A stretch of 64,000 nt of DNA from Solanum dulcamara (Eukaryota > Streptophyta > Magnoliopsida > Solanales > Solanaceae). Of this stretch, positions 10,530 to 21,143 are shown piece by piece. Position 1 is the stretch's first letter. Each line of letters starts with the position of its first letter. The stretch is taken from positions 52,213,097-52,277,096 of the forward strand of contig NC_077242.1 in the NCBI RefSeq assembly GCF_947179165.1. The letters are read 5' to 3'. The notes beneath the pieces are model-generated. The model worked only from the letters and a program-made list of their open reading frames with translations, was not told the origin of the DNA and searched no databases. Both the position numbers and the translations under genes were made by a program.

Positions 10530-11527
10530 TTTGTCATGATACTTGATACTAAAATCGACCTTACTCCTAAGAGTCTTGATTATGCTATAATCGAAGAAAA
10601 TAAAGCACCAAGTCAGGATAAAACGAGGGCTATGATTTTCCTTCTTCATCATCTAGATGAAAGTCTGAAGGTTGAATACTTAACAGTGAAAGATCCACTT
10701 GAATTGTGAAAAGGTTTAAAAGGGAAGTATGACAACCTCAGGGCAACGCTATTGTCAAGGGCTCGTTATGAGTGGATGCACTTACAGTTTCAAAATTTTA
10801 AAACTGTAATTGAGTATAATTCTGTTGTATTTAGAATAACTTTCCAATTAAAATTATGTGGGGAAACTATAAATGATGAGGACATGTTAGAAAAGACACT
10901 AACTACTTTTCATGCCTCTAATGTGATATTACAGCAGTAATATCGTGAAAAAGATTTTCAAAAATACTCTGAATTGATCTCATGTCTTCTGGTGGCTGAG
11001 CAACATAATGCTCTTTTAATGAAAAATCATGAAGCACGGCCCACTAGAACTGCTCCGTTACTGGAAGCAAATGTGGTAGAAGCACATGGCCAGTCTGAAA
11101 AAAGATAAAATAAAAAGGCAACGCCACAATAATGTGTGTGGACGTGGCAATGACAAAAGAAGATATAATAATCGTCGTGGTGGTGGTCAACATAAAAGGG
11201 AGAACAATGTGAGTTCTCAAAGTGGCCCTTCAAGAAGTAACTATCATCGTTATGGCATGAAAGGCCACTAGAAAAATGAATGTCGGACGCTTGAGCATTT
11301 TCTAAGGCTTTATCAAAATTCTTTCAAAAGAAAGGCAAATAGAGATGGTGCCTCTTCTTCTAATGCTCGGATAAAGTCACACTTGGCGTTTGAAAATAAT
11401 GTTGAGGCAAGACCTTCGCATATTAATAATATTGAAGTAAATATGGCTTTGAAGGATGATGATTTTAATGACCTCAATAATATTACTCATTTGGAGGTTG
11501 AAGACTTCTTTAGGGATTGTAATTGAT
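10530..11527 (+). pseudogene. Copia Gag remnant
   Basis: The plus strand encodes a decayed Gag in broken pieces, for example 10752-10940 and 11086-11271. Recognisable elements are the helical Gag core around 10560-11000 and an Arg/Gly/Asn-rich stretch (11100-11230). A CCHC zinc-knuckle relic near 11240-11285 has the first two cysteines changed to tyrosine (YHRYGMKGH) and a stop before the last cysteine. Premature stops occur within the core, for example after PLEL near 10709. Gag would package the RNA in virus-like particles; this copy cannot. Confidence 0.8.
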
Positions 11528-11748
11528 GTTTAATTTTATTGTATGATTTCTATATGTTGTCATTTTTTTATGTACTTTGATTATCATATTTTTACGTTTA
11601 TCTATTTAAAAGAAAAAAAAAGGACTTGTGTTTTCTAGCAATATTGTTACTTATTTTATCTCTTATAATGTATTTTTATTTTATGAAGATAAATAAATTT
11701 TTCAGTCTTCAATTGGGTCCAAGATGAATAATGGAGATATGTGCCTTT
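11528..11748 (+). other. Copia gag-pol spacer and start of protease
   Basis: This is AT-rich sequence without an ORF until NNGDMCLLD at about 11724-11753. That is the beginning of the protease active-site region, whose continuation (SATTHTIL) lies at 21144 beyond the nested gypsy element. The insertion thus split the protease within its active-site motif. Confidence 0.75.
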
Positions 11749-11753
11749 TGGAT

Positions 11754-13908
11754 TGTCACGCCCCGAGAGGGTACCCTAGGCGTGGCCGGCACTCAGAAAC
11801 CATCTCTGGCTTCCGAGAGAACCACTTGGTCTCATTACTCATTTGTTCATCAGCGGAAGACTTAATAATACTAATGTGGGATTGTCATAATCAAAGGAAA
11901 AATATATAATTCTTAGAAGAAGTAGTTTCTAAGGAGAACTACTCCGATTACATCATCAGACTCTGTCTATGAAGCCTCTAATACTCTTAGATGGTGCCAA
12001 TGACATGTCTATGGCTACCTCAAAAGAAACATCACACTTAACAATAATAAAAGGATAAGGAGTTCCTTCGAATACAAGAAGGACTCACCAAATAGCTGAA
12101 AAGAAATGATCTTCAACGATGCGCCTGTTGAGGATCTCTAACACCTGTATCTGCATCATAAAACGATGCAGGTCGAATGACGTCAGTACGTGGAATGTAC
12201 GAGTATGTAAAATGGCAGGAAGGTAAGGACAGATATCAAGAAACTCCTCTCAAGAAAACTCAGCTCAGAACTCAACATCATCTCAACATGAATATGTAAT
12301 GCAAGTTTAAAATATAATAATAAAAATAATAGTAATAAGCAATGCTTACTCAGTTGGGAGTTTCTCTAACCGACAACCATCACTTATGAGCTAGCGATGA
12401 TACAACGAAGCGATGTCGTTGCCACATCCATCCAATACCTTGCCAGGGTAAAGGACATCACCATCTTGGATCCATTCATCAAAGTCCTTTTTTTGGGACT
12501 TAAGAGGCATAGCCTCCATCCTACGCTGGCTACGTAGTTCTGGGGTTTGAGTCAATAAAACTCTTACCCAACTCGGTGCTCAATACTACTCCCAAAATAT
12601 GTGCTCATATTAAACTCATCATCTAGTCTCATTGGACTTTAATTTGAATCATCAAACTCATCTCATTTCATGTTCATCAATCATTATACTTCCAAAAACA
12701 TCATTTACATCTCATCAAAACATCTTGCTCAAAATATCATTTTCTCAAATTCATTCAAATTCAACTCTTTTACTCTTTCAAAACTCAATAAAATACATAT
12801 ATAGTATTAATTCATATAACTCTCTTTTTATCAATAAAAATAATAAAAAGCCAACATCTTTACTCAAAATATATGTAAAAATATTCATGAACATCAAATC
12901 AATTAGAATTCATGGGAAAGTAGCCATGAACAATAATTCCAATATTATGAAAGATAACAATAATAATAATATTAATGCATAAATATATCAAACTCAATAG
13001 AAGAAGAATTAATTCATCTAGAATTCAAGATTTGAATAAAACTCAACTATAACTCAATTATAATAAATTTAAATATTGGGCGCATGGACGAACTCAATCC
13101 AATGCTATGAAAGCCTTACATACCTTAAATCCGAAGGTTTACTCCGAATTGGAATACTCTTGGATCCCTAGCCTTTTCTCCTCGCCGGAGCGTTTTGTGT
13201 ACTACCCGGAGTATAAGAATAACCGGAGTAGTATTTTTATACTACTAAAACTAAAACTATATTTGAGAAGAAGTATATAGAGAGAAGAAATGCTTAGGAA
13301 AGCTTGATGAATAAAATGAGGAAATAAGGTGGGTATTTATAGGTGGGAAAGAGGGACCTAACAATAAATAAAATAATTATAAAGAAAAATCTGAAAATTT
13401 AATGGAATATATTGATGTCATGGATGATGTTAAATGGAGGACAATTTATGTCATGCATGATGTCAAATGCATCTAGATGTTTCCATGGTAGGTAAGATGA
13501 GTTCTTTTTAACAGAATACTCATTTTCGAAGCTACGTTTGAATAAGATAAATTCCTTATTAGGATTTGGTTTCTTCATAAGAATTGTAGATATGGAAGTC
13601 TAGTTTCATATCGTTTAAGAATCAACCAATTTGGAGCAATCTACAATGAGATATGAATTTTCTTCTATCAACACTCAATTCCGTTACAGCACTATATCTT
13701 GCAAAGATTAATTTATTTGACCTACTTATACTCCGAATTTGAAGTTATGTTCTTCATGAAAGTTGTAGGTAAGGATGTTGTGATTACCCAGAAATTTGAA
13801 TCACCTAATTTGGACCAACCTATGAAAAGTTATGCCCAAAATACAAAGGCTGTATTATTTTTGTCGAGAATTGAAATACCGACATACAACATTTTAGGGG
13901 TTGTTACA
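11754..13908 (-). repeat. 3' LTR of the chromovirus (left copy)
   Basis: It is 2155 bp, from TGTCACGCCCCGAG to GGGGTTGTTACA on the plus strand. Aligned to 18984-21138 without gaps (offset 7230), differences are seen only at 12870, 12951, 13685, 13722 and 13837. A plus-strand ORF at 12632-12982 (antisense to the element, Asn/Ser/Ile-rich) is low complexity and probably meaningless. Confidence 0.96.
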
Positions 13909-13921
13909 ATATCTCCCCCTT
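13909..13921 (-). promoter_or_regulatory. Polypurine tract of the chromovirus
   Basis: On the minus strand AAGGGGGAGATAT directly precedes the 3' LTR (TGTAACAACC). This is the position of the plus-strand DNA primer in reverse transcription. Confidence 0.9.
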
Positions 13922-14038
13922 GGGATCATTCGTCCTCGAATGAAGATGAAAATAGGAGACATAAAGAATGAATATCATCAATACATCAACTCCGATACTC
14001 AAATGGTTAATGACTCAAACTCAAGAATAAACATCGAC

Positions 14039-17000
14039 TCAAAGGTAGAAGTAAGGAATATTACCTTGAATATCGTCATCAGAAGGCATAAATAGATGAG
14101 GATAGTTAGCCTTCATATCTTCTTCAGCTTCCCATGTAGCCTCTTCAATAAATTGATTTCGCCATAGGACTTTGACAGATGCCACTTCCTTAGTTCTTAA
14201 TTTGCGAACCTGGCGATCAAGAATTTGAACTGGAATCTCTTCATAACTCAAACTCTCTTTCACCCCAATGCTCTCAGCTGGGACAACAAGTGAAGGATCT
14301 CCCAAACACTTCTTAAGCATAGAGATGTGAAACACGGAATGAATAGCAGCTAATTCTGGAGGCAACTCCAATTCATAGGCTACGTTACCTACCCTCCTCA
14401 TAATCTGATAAGGACCAATGTAGCGGGGACTAAGCTTCCCTTTCTTTCCAAATCTCATCACACCCTTCATGGGTGAAACTTTCAAGTATACCCAATCGTA
14501 CACTTCGAACTCTAAATCTCTTCTTCTAACATCAGTGTAGGATTTTTGGCGACTTTGAGCAGTCCTCAACCTCTCTTGTATGGTTTTCACCTTCTCCATA
14601 GCTTGGTGAACCAAGTCTGGTCCAATCAACTCAGCTTCACCAACTTCAAACCAACCAATTGGTGATCTACATCTCCTCTCATACAGAGCTTCATAAGGAG
14701 CCATTTGAATACTCGAATGGAAACTATTATTGTATGTAAACTCAATAAGAGGTAAATGATCATCCCAATTACCTTTGAAGTCAATGACACAGGCTCTTAA
14801 CATATCCTCCAAAGTCTGTATCGTACGCTCTGCCTGGCCATCTGTTTGCGGATGAAAAGCAGTACTAAGGTTCACTCTTGAACCCAAGCCCTTCTGAAAT
14901 GACTTCCAAAACTGAGCAGTAAATTGAGCTCCCCTATCAGAGATGATAGACAAAGGAACTCCATGCAGTCTAACAATCTCTCTAAGATACAGTTTGGCAT
15001 AATCCTCTGCAGTGTTCGTAGTCTTAACCGGCAAGAAATGGGCCGATTTGGTCATCCTATCCACAATCACCCAAATAGAGTCATGTTGTTTGCGAGTTCG
15101 TGGTAAACCGGTAATGAAGTCCATATTGATCATTTCCCACTTCCATTCCGGTATCTCTATATTCTGAGCCACTCCACAAGGCCTTTGGTGCTCAACTTTA
15201 ACTTGTTGGCAATTTGGGCACTTGGACACAAACTCTGCTATATCTCTCTTCATTCCACTCCACCAGTATACTTCTCTCAAGTCATGATACATCTTTGTTG
15301 AACCTGGATGGATGGAATACTTAGAATTATGGGCTTCTTTCATGATTCTCTCCCTAATACTATCAACACTTGGAACACATAATCTTTCTTGATATCTCAA
15401 CACTCCATCTCCCCCTTTGGTAAAAGCCATTACCTTCTGCTTGTGAACCTCATCCTTCAGTTGAAGAAGAATAGGGTCCTGATCTTGCTTTTCTTTCACC
15501 TCTGCAACTAGAGATGATTCGGCTCCATTTCGTACTATTGTACCACCCTCACTAGAGTCAATAAGTTGAACTCCCAAACGCGCAAGTCTATGCACTTCCT
15601 TTGCCAACTCCTTCTTTTCCTCGTCCACATGAGTTGTACTCCCCATAGATAACCTGCTAAGAGCATCAGCAACTACATTTGCTTTACCTGGGTGGTAGAG
15701 AATGCTCATGTCATAATCCTTGAGCAACTCTAGCCATCTCCTTTGCCTCAAATTCAGCTCCTTCTGGCTGAATACATACTGTAAGCTCTTATGGTCTGTG
15801 AACACATCCACATGTACACCATAAAGATAGTGACGCCAAATCTTAAGAGCAAATACCACAGCTGCCAACTCAAGGTCATGAGTGGGGTAGTTCCTCTCAT
15901 GAGTCTTAAGCTGCCTGGAGGCATAGGCAATGACCTTACCTTTCTGCATCAATACACATCCCAACCCAACTCTTGAAGCATCACAATAGATTACAAAACC
16001 ATCCATTCCTTCGGGTAGGGATAGTACTGGAGCAGTAGTCAATCTAGCTTTCAACTCTTGAAAACTTTTCTCACAAGCATCAGACCATTGAAACTTAGCC
16101 TTCTTCTGAGTCAGCTTAGTCAATGGTGAGGATATGGATGAAAATCCCTCAACAAACCTCCTGTAGTAACCAGCCAAACCTAAGAAACTCCTTATGTCGG
16201 TTGGAGAGGTGGGTCGGGGCCAGTTCTTAACTGCCTCAATCTTTTGAGTATCAACTTGGATTCCATCCCCAGATATAATATGACCTAGGAATGCTACAGA
16301 CTCAAGCCAAAACTCACACTTTGAAAACTTAGCATACAACTCCTTCTCCTTAAGAGTTTGAAGGACAATCCTAAGGTGATTAGCATGCTCACTCTTACTT
16401 CTAGAGTAGACCAAAATATCATCGATGAAGACAATTACAAACGTATCTAGGTATGGCTTGAATACTCGGTTCATGAGGTCCATAAAAGCTGCTGGAGCAT
16501 TTGTCAATCCAAAGGACATAACAAGAAACTCAAAATGACCATAGCGGGTTCGAAAAGCCGTCTTCGGGATGTCACATTCTCTCACTTTCAACTGGTGATA
16601 GCCTGATCTGAGGTCTATCTTAGAGAAACATGTGGCACCCTGAAGTTGGTCAAATAAATCATCTATTCTGGGGAGAGGGTACTTGTTTTTAATGGTGACC
16701 TTGTTTAGTTGTCGGTAATCAATGCACATTCTAAGGGACCCATCTTTCTTTCGCACGAATAGGACAGGAGCGCCCCAGGGTGAGACACTTGGCCTAATAA
16801 ACCCCTTATCTAGGAGGTCTTTCAGTTGTTCTTTCAACTCTTTCAACTCAGCAGGAGCCATCCTATAAGGAGGAATAGAGATAGGTTGTGTATCAGGAAG
16901 GATATCAATACCAAAGTTTATCTCTCTATCAGGAGGAATTCCGGGTAGATCCTCAGGAAAGACTTCAGGAAACTCATTCACAATGGGAACTGACTCAAGA

Positions 17001-18787
17001 GATGGAGTCTGATCATTAATATTTTTGACTCGAACTATATGATATATACATCCCTTAGAGATTAATTTTCTGGCCTTAAGGTAGGAAATAAATTTACCCC
17101 TAGGCACTACAGAATTCCCCTTCCACTCTAAGATAGGCTCGTTTGGAAATTGAAACTTGACAATTCGGGTCCTACAATCAACCGAAGCATAACAAGAATA
17201 AAGCCAGTCCATACCAAGAATCACATCAAAATCAACCATGTCCAACTCAACTAAGTCAGCCATGGTATCCCTATGATAGATTGACACAGTACAATTTCTA
17301 TAGACCCTCTCAGCTAAGATAGAATCACCAATAGGAGTAGACACACTGAAAGGCTCAAGAAGACACTCAGGAAGGATCTCAAATTTACTAGCCAAGTAAG
17401 GAGTCACAAAAGATAATGTAGCACCTGGATCAAGTAATGCATACACATCAAAAGAAAGGACTCGAAGCATACCAGTAACAACATCGGGTGCGTTTTCTTG
17501 GTCTTGGCGACTACCCATAGCATACAGGCGGTTGGTTCCCCCACCTGCACTTGAAGCTGCACCTCTATGATTACCTCTATTCTGTGGAGCTGCAGAAGAA
17601 AACTGAGCTCTACTACTTCCATCTCCCTGCCTTTTTGAAGGACACTCATTCTGGAAGTGACCTATCTTTCCACATCCGTAGCAAGCATTGGTGCCCACAC
17701 GACACTCTCCCAAATGGAGCCTTCCACATCTAGCACATGGTGGTTTCCCTCTAGAACCTTGAGCCATACTTAATTGGGACTGAGAACCTTGAGATCGGAA
17801 GTTTTGGTGACTTAGAGATCTTTGATCATACCTGGTATTAGGTGTAAAAGTATTTGTTGGGGAAGGTGCATAATTGGAAGACCTTTTCTGAAAGAAAGAC
17901 TTGTTACCCTTCCCTTGCTTCTGCTCATTCTCATGCCCAACAGACTTAGCCTTCTTGCTTAGGTGTTCTTCTCGGTCCTTTTTCTTATCATCCTCAACCT
18001 GCTGAGCATACACCATCAATCTAGAAAAATCCATGTCAGAAATCATTAGCATTGCCTTACATTCTTTCTTTACATGTTTGCCTAGGCCAGAGACAAACTT
18101 CCTCATCTTAGACCTCATATGGGGAATCATTTCTGGGGCATATTTGGACAATTGAATAAACTTCAAACTATATTCTTTCACAGTCATACTCTCTTGCTTG
18201 AGGTTCACAAACTCCTCAATTTTTGCTTCACGTAGCTCTTGGGGAAAAAAGTTATCAAGAAATGCTCTTTCAAACTCATCCCAAAGAGCAGGCTCTGCAT
18301 CTTCACCTCTACTTTCTTCCCACTGGTTATACCAGACATTTGCGACATCCTTGAGTTGATAAGACACCAGCTCAACACCCTCAATCTCTGTAGCATGCAT
18401 CGCTTTTAGTATCTTCCACATCTCATCAATGAAATTTTGGGGGTCTTCATCAACGTTAGAACCCGTGAAGACCGGTGGATTCATTCTCAGAAAATCTCTG
18501 ATCCTCGTGGCAGCAGACGGCTCTTGATAACTAGAGCTAGGAGTTGGTGAACTCTGGCTACTATTTCGAGCAGCCACCAACTGGGTGAGCATAGCAATCG
18601 CTCCTCGAAAATCATCCTCAGAAGTAGGAGTGGTCTGAACAGTAGGTACTTGGGGTACCTCAGTAGACCTTGCAGGTCGGCCCCTAGTTCTCCGTGGAGG
18701 CATCACTGACTGTGGAACCTCAGTGCTGGGAGCGTTTCTCTGACTAGCTGAACGTTTAGGAGGCATGTCTGAAACGTGTAAACGCAC
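14039..18787 (-). CDS. Gag-Pol polyprotein of a Tekay/Del-like chromovirus
   Basis: This single 1582-residue frame runs without interruption. Residues ~95-270 are Gag capsid-like. Two zinc knuckles follow: a variant, [12 protein letters not shown] (351-362), and a canonical [18 protein letters not shown] (369-382). The protease active site is LLDPGA with Asp453. The reverse transcriptase (~640-810) has Asp725 and the FIDD motif (787-790). The RNase H catalytic set is Asp936, Glu973, Asp998 and Asp1041. Integrase has the zinc ligands His1153, His1160, Cys1190 and Cys1193, and a DD35E triad Asp1223, Asp1284 and Glu1320. A GPY segment (1458-1460) and a C-terminal chromodomain-like region (~1505-1565), which in relatives directs integration to heterochromatin, follow. 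Translation may begin at Met8 (MPPKRSAS), the style usual for this family. No catalytic residue appears lost, so activity is plausible. Confidence 0.96.
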   Translation of the reverse strand: MRLHVSDMPPKRSASQRNAPSTEVPQSVMPPRRTRGRPARSTEVPQVPTVQTTPTSEDDFRGAIAMLTQLVAARNSSQSSPTPSSSYQEPSAATRIRDFLRMNPPVFTGSNVDEDPQNFIDEMWKILKAMHATEIEGVELVSYQLKDVANVWYNQWEESRGEDAEPALWDEFERAFLDNFFPQELREAKIEEFVNLKQESMTVKEYSLKFIQLSKYAPEMIPHMRSKMRKFVSGLGKHVKKECKAMLMISDMDFSRLMVYAQQVEDDKKKDREEHLSKKAKSVGHENEQKQGKGNKSFFQKRSSNYAPSPTNTFTPNTRYDQRSLSHQNFRSQGSQSQLSMAQGSRGKPPCARCGRLHLGECRVGTNACYGCGKIGHFQNECPSKRQGDGSSRAQFSSAAPQNRGNHRGAASSAGGGTNRLYAMGSRQDQENAPDVVTGMLRVLSFDVYALLDPGATLSFVTPYLASKFEILPECLLEPFSVSTPIGDSILAERVYRNCTVSIYHRDTMADLVELDMVDFDVILGMDWLYSCYASVDCRTRIVKFQFPNEPILEWKGNSVVPRGKFISYLKARKLISKGCIYHIVRVKNINDQTPSLESVPIVNEFPEVFPEDLPGIPPDREINFGIDILPDTQPISIPPYRMAPAELKELKEQLKDLLDKGFIRPSVSPWGAPVLFVRKKDGSLRMCIDYRQLNKVTIKNKYPLPRIDDLFDQLQGATCFSKIDLRSGYHQLKVRECDIPKTAFRTRYGHFEFLVMSFGLTNAPAAFMDLMNRVFKPYLDTFVIVFIDDILVYSRSKSEHANHLRIVLQTLKEKELYAKFSKCEFWLESVAFLGHIISGDGIQVDTQKIEAVKNWPRPTSPTDIRSFLGLAGYYRRFVEGFSSISSPLTKLTQKKAKFQWSDACEKSFQELKARLTTAPVLSLPEGMDGFVIYCDASRVGLGCVLMQKGKVIAYASRQLKTHERNYPTHDLELAAVVFALKIWRHYLYGVHVDVFTDHKSLQYVFSQKELNLRQRRWLELLKDYDMSILYHPGKANVVADALSRLSMGSTTHVDEEKKELAKEVHRLARLGVQLIDSSEGGTIVRNGAESSLVAEVKEKQDQDPILLQLKDEVHKQKVMAFTKGGDGVLRYQERLCVPSVDSIRERIMKEAHNSKYSIHPGSTKMYHDLREVYWWSGMKRDIAEFVSKCPNCQQVKVEHQRPCGVAQNIEIPEWKWEMINMDFITGLPRTRKQHDSIWVIVDRMTKSAHFLPVKTTNTAEDYAKLYLREIVRLHGVPLSIISDRGAQFTAQFWKSFQKGLGSRVNLSTAFHPQTDGQAERTIQTLEDMLRACVIDFKGNWDDHLPLIEFTYNNSFHSSIQMAPYEALYERRCRSPIGWFEVGEAELIGPDLVHQAMEKVKTIQERLRTAQSRQKSYTDVRRRDLEFEVYDWVYLKVSPMKGVMRFGKKGKLSPRYIGPYQIMRRVGNVAYELELPPELAAIHSVFHISMLKKCLGDPSLVVPAESIGVKESLSYEEIPVQILDRQVRKLRTKEVASVKVLWRNQFIEEATWEAEEDMKANYPHLFMPSDDDIQGNIPYFYL

Positions 18788-18961
18788 GAATTAGAAAGAA
18801 AGCTTTTATAGAGTTAAACTCTATCGCACGAACTCAGATAATGAAAGAAGTGAAATAATTCCTAATGTCCTATAGCTTCCTGATTATAAGTGTGGTGCAC
18901 GACACACCTATAAACAAGACACTACTAGACACGGCTTCATAGACACCCTAGGACTCTTGAA

Positions 18962-18980
18962 CTCTGTGCTCTGGTACCAA
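18962..18980 (-). promoter_or_regulatory. Primer-binding site of the chromovirus
   Basis: On the minus strand, three bases after the 5' LTR, the sequence TTGGTACCAGAGCACAGAG begins. It resembles the common initiator-Met tRNA primer site (TGGTATCAGAGC) with one C for T change. This marks where minus-strand DNA synthesis begins. Confidence 0.85.
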
Positions 18981-18983
18981 GTT

Positions 18984-21138
18984 TGTCACGCCCCGAGAGG
19001 GTACCCTAGGCGTGGCCGGCACTCAGAAACCATCTCTGGCTTCCGAGAGAACCACTTGGTCTCATTACTCATTTGTTCATCAGCGGAAGACTTAATAATA
19101 CTAATGTGGGATTGTCATAATCAAAGGAAAAATATATAATTCTTAGAAGAAGTAGTTTCTAAGGAGAACTACTCCGATTACATCATCAGACTCTGTCTAT
19201 GAAGCCTCTAATACTCTTAGATGGTGCCAATGACATGTCTATGGCTACCTCAAAAGAAACATCACACTTAACAATAATAAAAGGATAAGGAGTTCCTTCG
19301 AATACAAGAAGGACTCACCAAATAGCTGAAAAGAAATGATCTTCAACGATGCGCCTGTTGAGGATCTCTAACACCTGTATCTGCATCATAAAACGATGCA
19401 GGTCGAATGACGTCAGTACGTGGAATGTACGAGTATGTAAAATGGCAGGAAGGTAAGGACAGATATCAAGAAACTCCTCTCAAGAAAACTCAGCTCAGAA
19501 CTCAACATCATCTCAACATGAATATGTAATGCAAGTTTAAAATATAATAATAAAAATAATAGTAATAAGCAATGCTTACTCAGTTGGGAGTTTCTCTAAC
19601 CGACAACCATCACTTATGAGCTAGCGATGATACAACGAAGCGATGTCGTTGCCACATCCATCCAATACCTTGCCAGGGTAAAGGACATCACCATCTTGGA
19701 TCCATTCATCAAAGTCCTTTTTTTGGGACTTAAGAGGCATAGCCTCCATCCTACGCTGGCTACGTAGTTCTGGGGTTTGAGTCAATAAAACTCTTACCCA
19801 ACTCGGTGCTCAATACTACTCCCAAAATATGTGCTCATATTAAACTCATCATCTAGTCTCATTGGACTTTAATTTGAATCATCAAACTCATCTCATTTCA
19901 TGTTCATCAATCATTATACTTCCAAAAACATCATTTACATCTCATCAAAACATCTTGCTCAAAATATCATTTTCTCAAATTCATTCAAATTCAACTCTTT
20001 TACTCTTTCAAAACTCAATAAAATACATATATAGTATTAATTCATATAACTCTCTTTTTATCAATAAAAATAATAAAAAGCCAACATCTTTACTCAAAAC
20101 ATATGTAAAAATATTCATGAACATCAAATCAATTAGAATTCATGGGAAAGTAGCCATGAACAATAATTCCAATATTATGAGAGATAACAATAATAATAAT
20201 ATTAATGCATAAATATATCAAACTCAATAGAAGAAGAATTAATTCATCTAGAATTCAAGATTTGAATAAAACTCAACTATAACTCAATTATAATAAATTT
20301 AAATATTGGGCGCATGGACGAACTCAATCCAATGCTATGAAAGCCTTACATACCTTAAATCCGAAGGTTTACTCCGAATTGGAATACTCTTGGATCCCTA
20401 GCCTTTTCTCCTCGCCGGAGCGTTTTGTGTACTACCCGGAGTATAAGAATAACCGGAGTAGTATTTTTATACTACTAAAACTAAAACTATATTTGAGAAG
20501 AAGTATATAGAGAGAAGAAATGCTTAGGAAAGCTTGATGAATAAAATGAGGAAATAAGGTGGGTATTTATAGGTGGGAAAGAGGGACCTAACAATAAATA
20601 AAATAATTATAAAGAAAAATCTGAAAATTTAATGGAATATATTGATGTCATGGATGATGTTAAATGGAGGACAATTTATGTCATGCATGATGTCAAATGC
20701 ATCTAGATGTTTCCATGGTAGGTAAGATGAGTTCTTTTTAACAGAATACTCATTTTCGAAGCTACGTTTGAATAAGATAAATTCCTTATTAGGATTTGGT
20801 TTCTTCATAAGAATTGTAGATATGGAAGTCTAGTTTCATATCGTTTAAGAATCAACCAATTTGGAGCAATCTACAATGAGATATGAATTTTCTTCTATCA
20901 ACACTCAATTCCGTCACAGCACTATATCTTGCAAAGATTAATTTATTTGACATACTTATACTCCGAATTTGAAGTTATGTTCTTCATGAAAGTTGTAGGT
21001 AAGGATGTTGTGATTACCCAGAAATTTGAATCACCTAATTTGGACCAACCTATGAAAAGTTATGCCTAAAATACAAAGGCTGTATTATTTTTGTCGAGAA
21101 TTGAAATACCGACATACAACATTTTAGGGGTTGTTACA
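18984..21138 (-). repeat. 5' LTR of the chromovirus (right copy)
   Basis: It is 2155 bp and nearly identical to 11754-13908. In element orientation it is the promoter-bearing LTR, with a TATA box and CT-rich downstream sequence before the internal region. It ends at the TSD TGGAT (21139-21143). Confidence 0.96.
20563..20572 (-). promoter_or_regulatory. TATA box of the chromovirus 5' LTR
   Basis: The minus strand reads CTATAAATAC within CCACCTATAAATACCCACC, followed by TTCTTCTCTCTATA, a typical plant LTR core promoter layout. The same motif occurs in the other LTR (13333-13342) and in the related solo LTR (around 47449-47458, plus strand). Confidence 0.8.
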
Positions 21139-21143
21139 TGGAT

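Larger units (their letters stand above)
11754..21138 (-). mobile_element. Intact Tekay/Del-like chromovirus LTR retrotransposon
   Basis: This 9385-bp minus-strand gypsy element has all parts in place. It has two 2155-bp LTRs (TGT...ACA), a 5-bp TSD TGGAT (11749-11753 and 21139-21143), a primer-binding site next to the right LTR, a polypurine tract next to the left LTR, and one uninterrupted Gag-Pol frame. By eye the LTRs differ at only five positions, so insertion was very recent. Integrase C-terminal GPY and chromodomain-like segments place it among the plant chromoviruses; the Tekay/Del clade is inferred from motif style and long LTRs. It is inserted in the protease gene of the older copia element. 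Confidence 0.96.

Noticed and set aside
12632..12982. 116-codon ORF conserved in three LTR copies (also 19862-20212 and 48159-47809)
   Set aside because: It is antisense to the element, low-complexity Asn/Ser/Ile-rich, and conserved only because the LTRs are recent copies.
14039..18787. Endogenous plant pararetrovirus
   Set aside because: The domain order includes an integrase with DD35E and a chromodomain, and the element has LTRs and a TSD. That is a gypsy retrotransposon; no movement-protein or caulimovirus features are seen.
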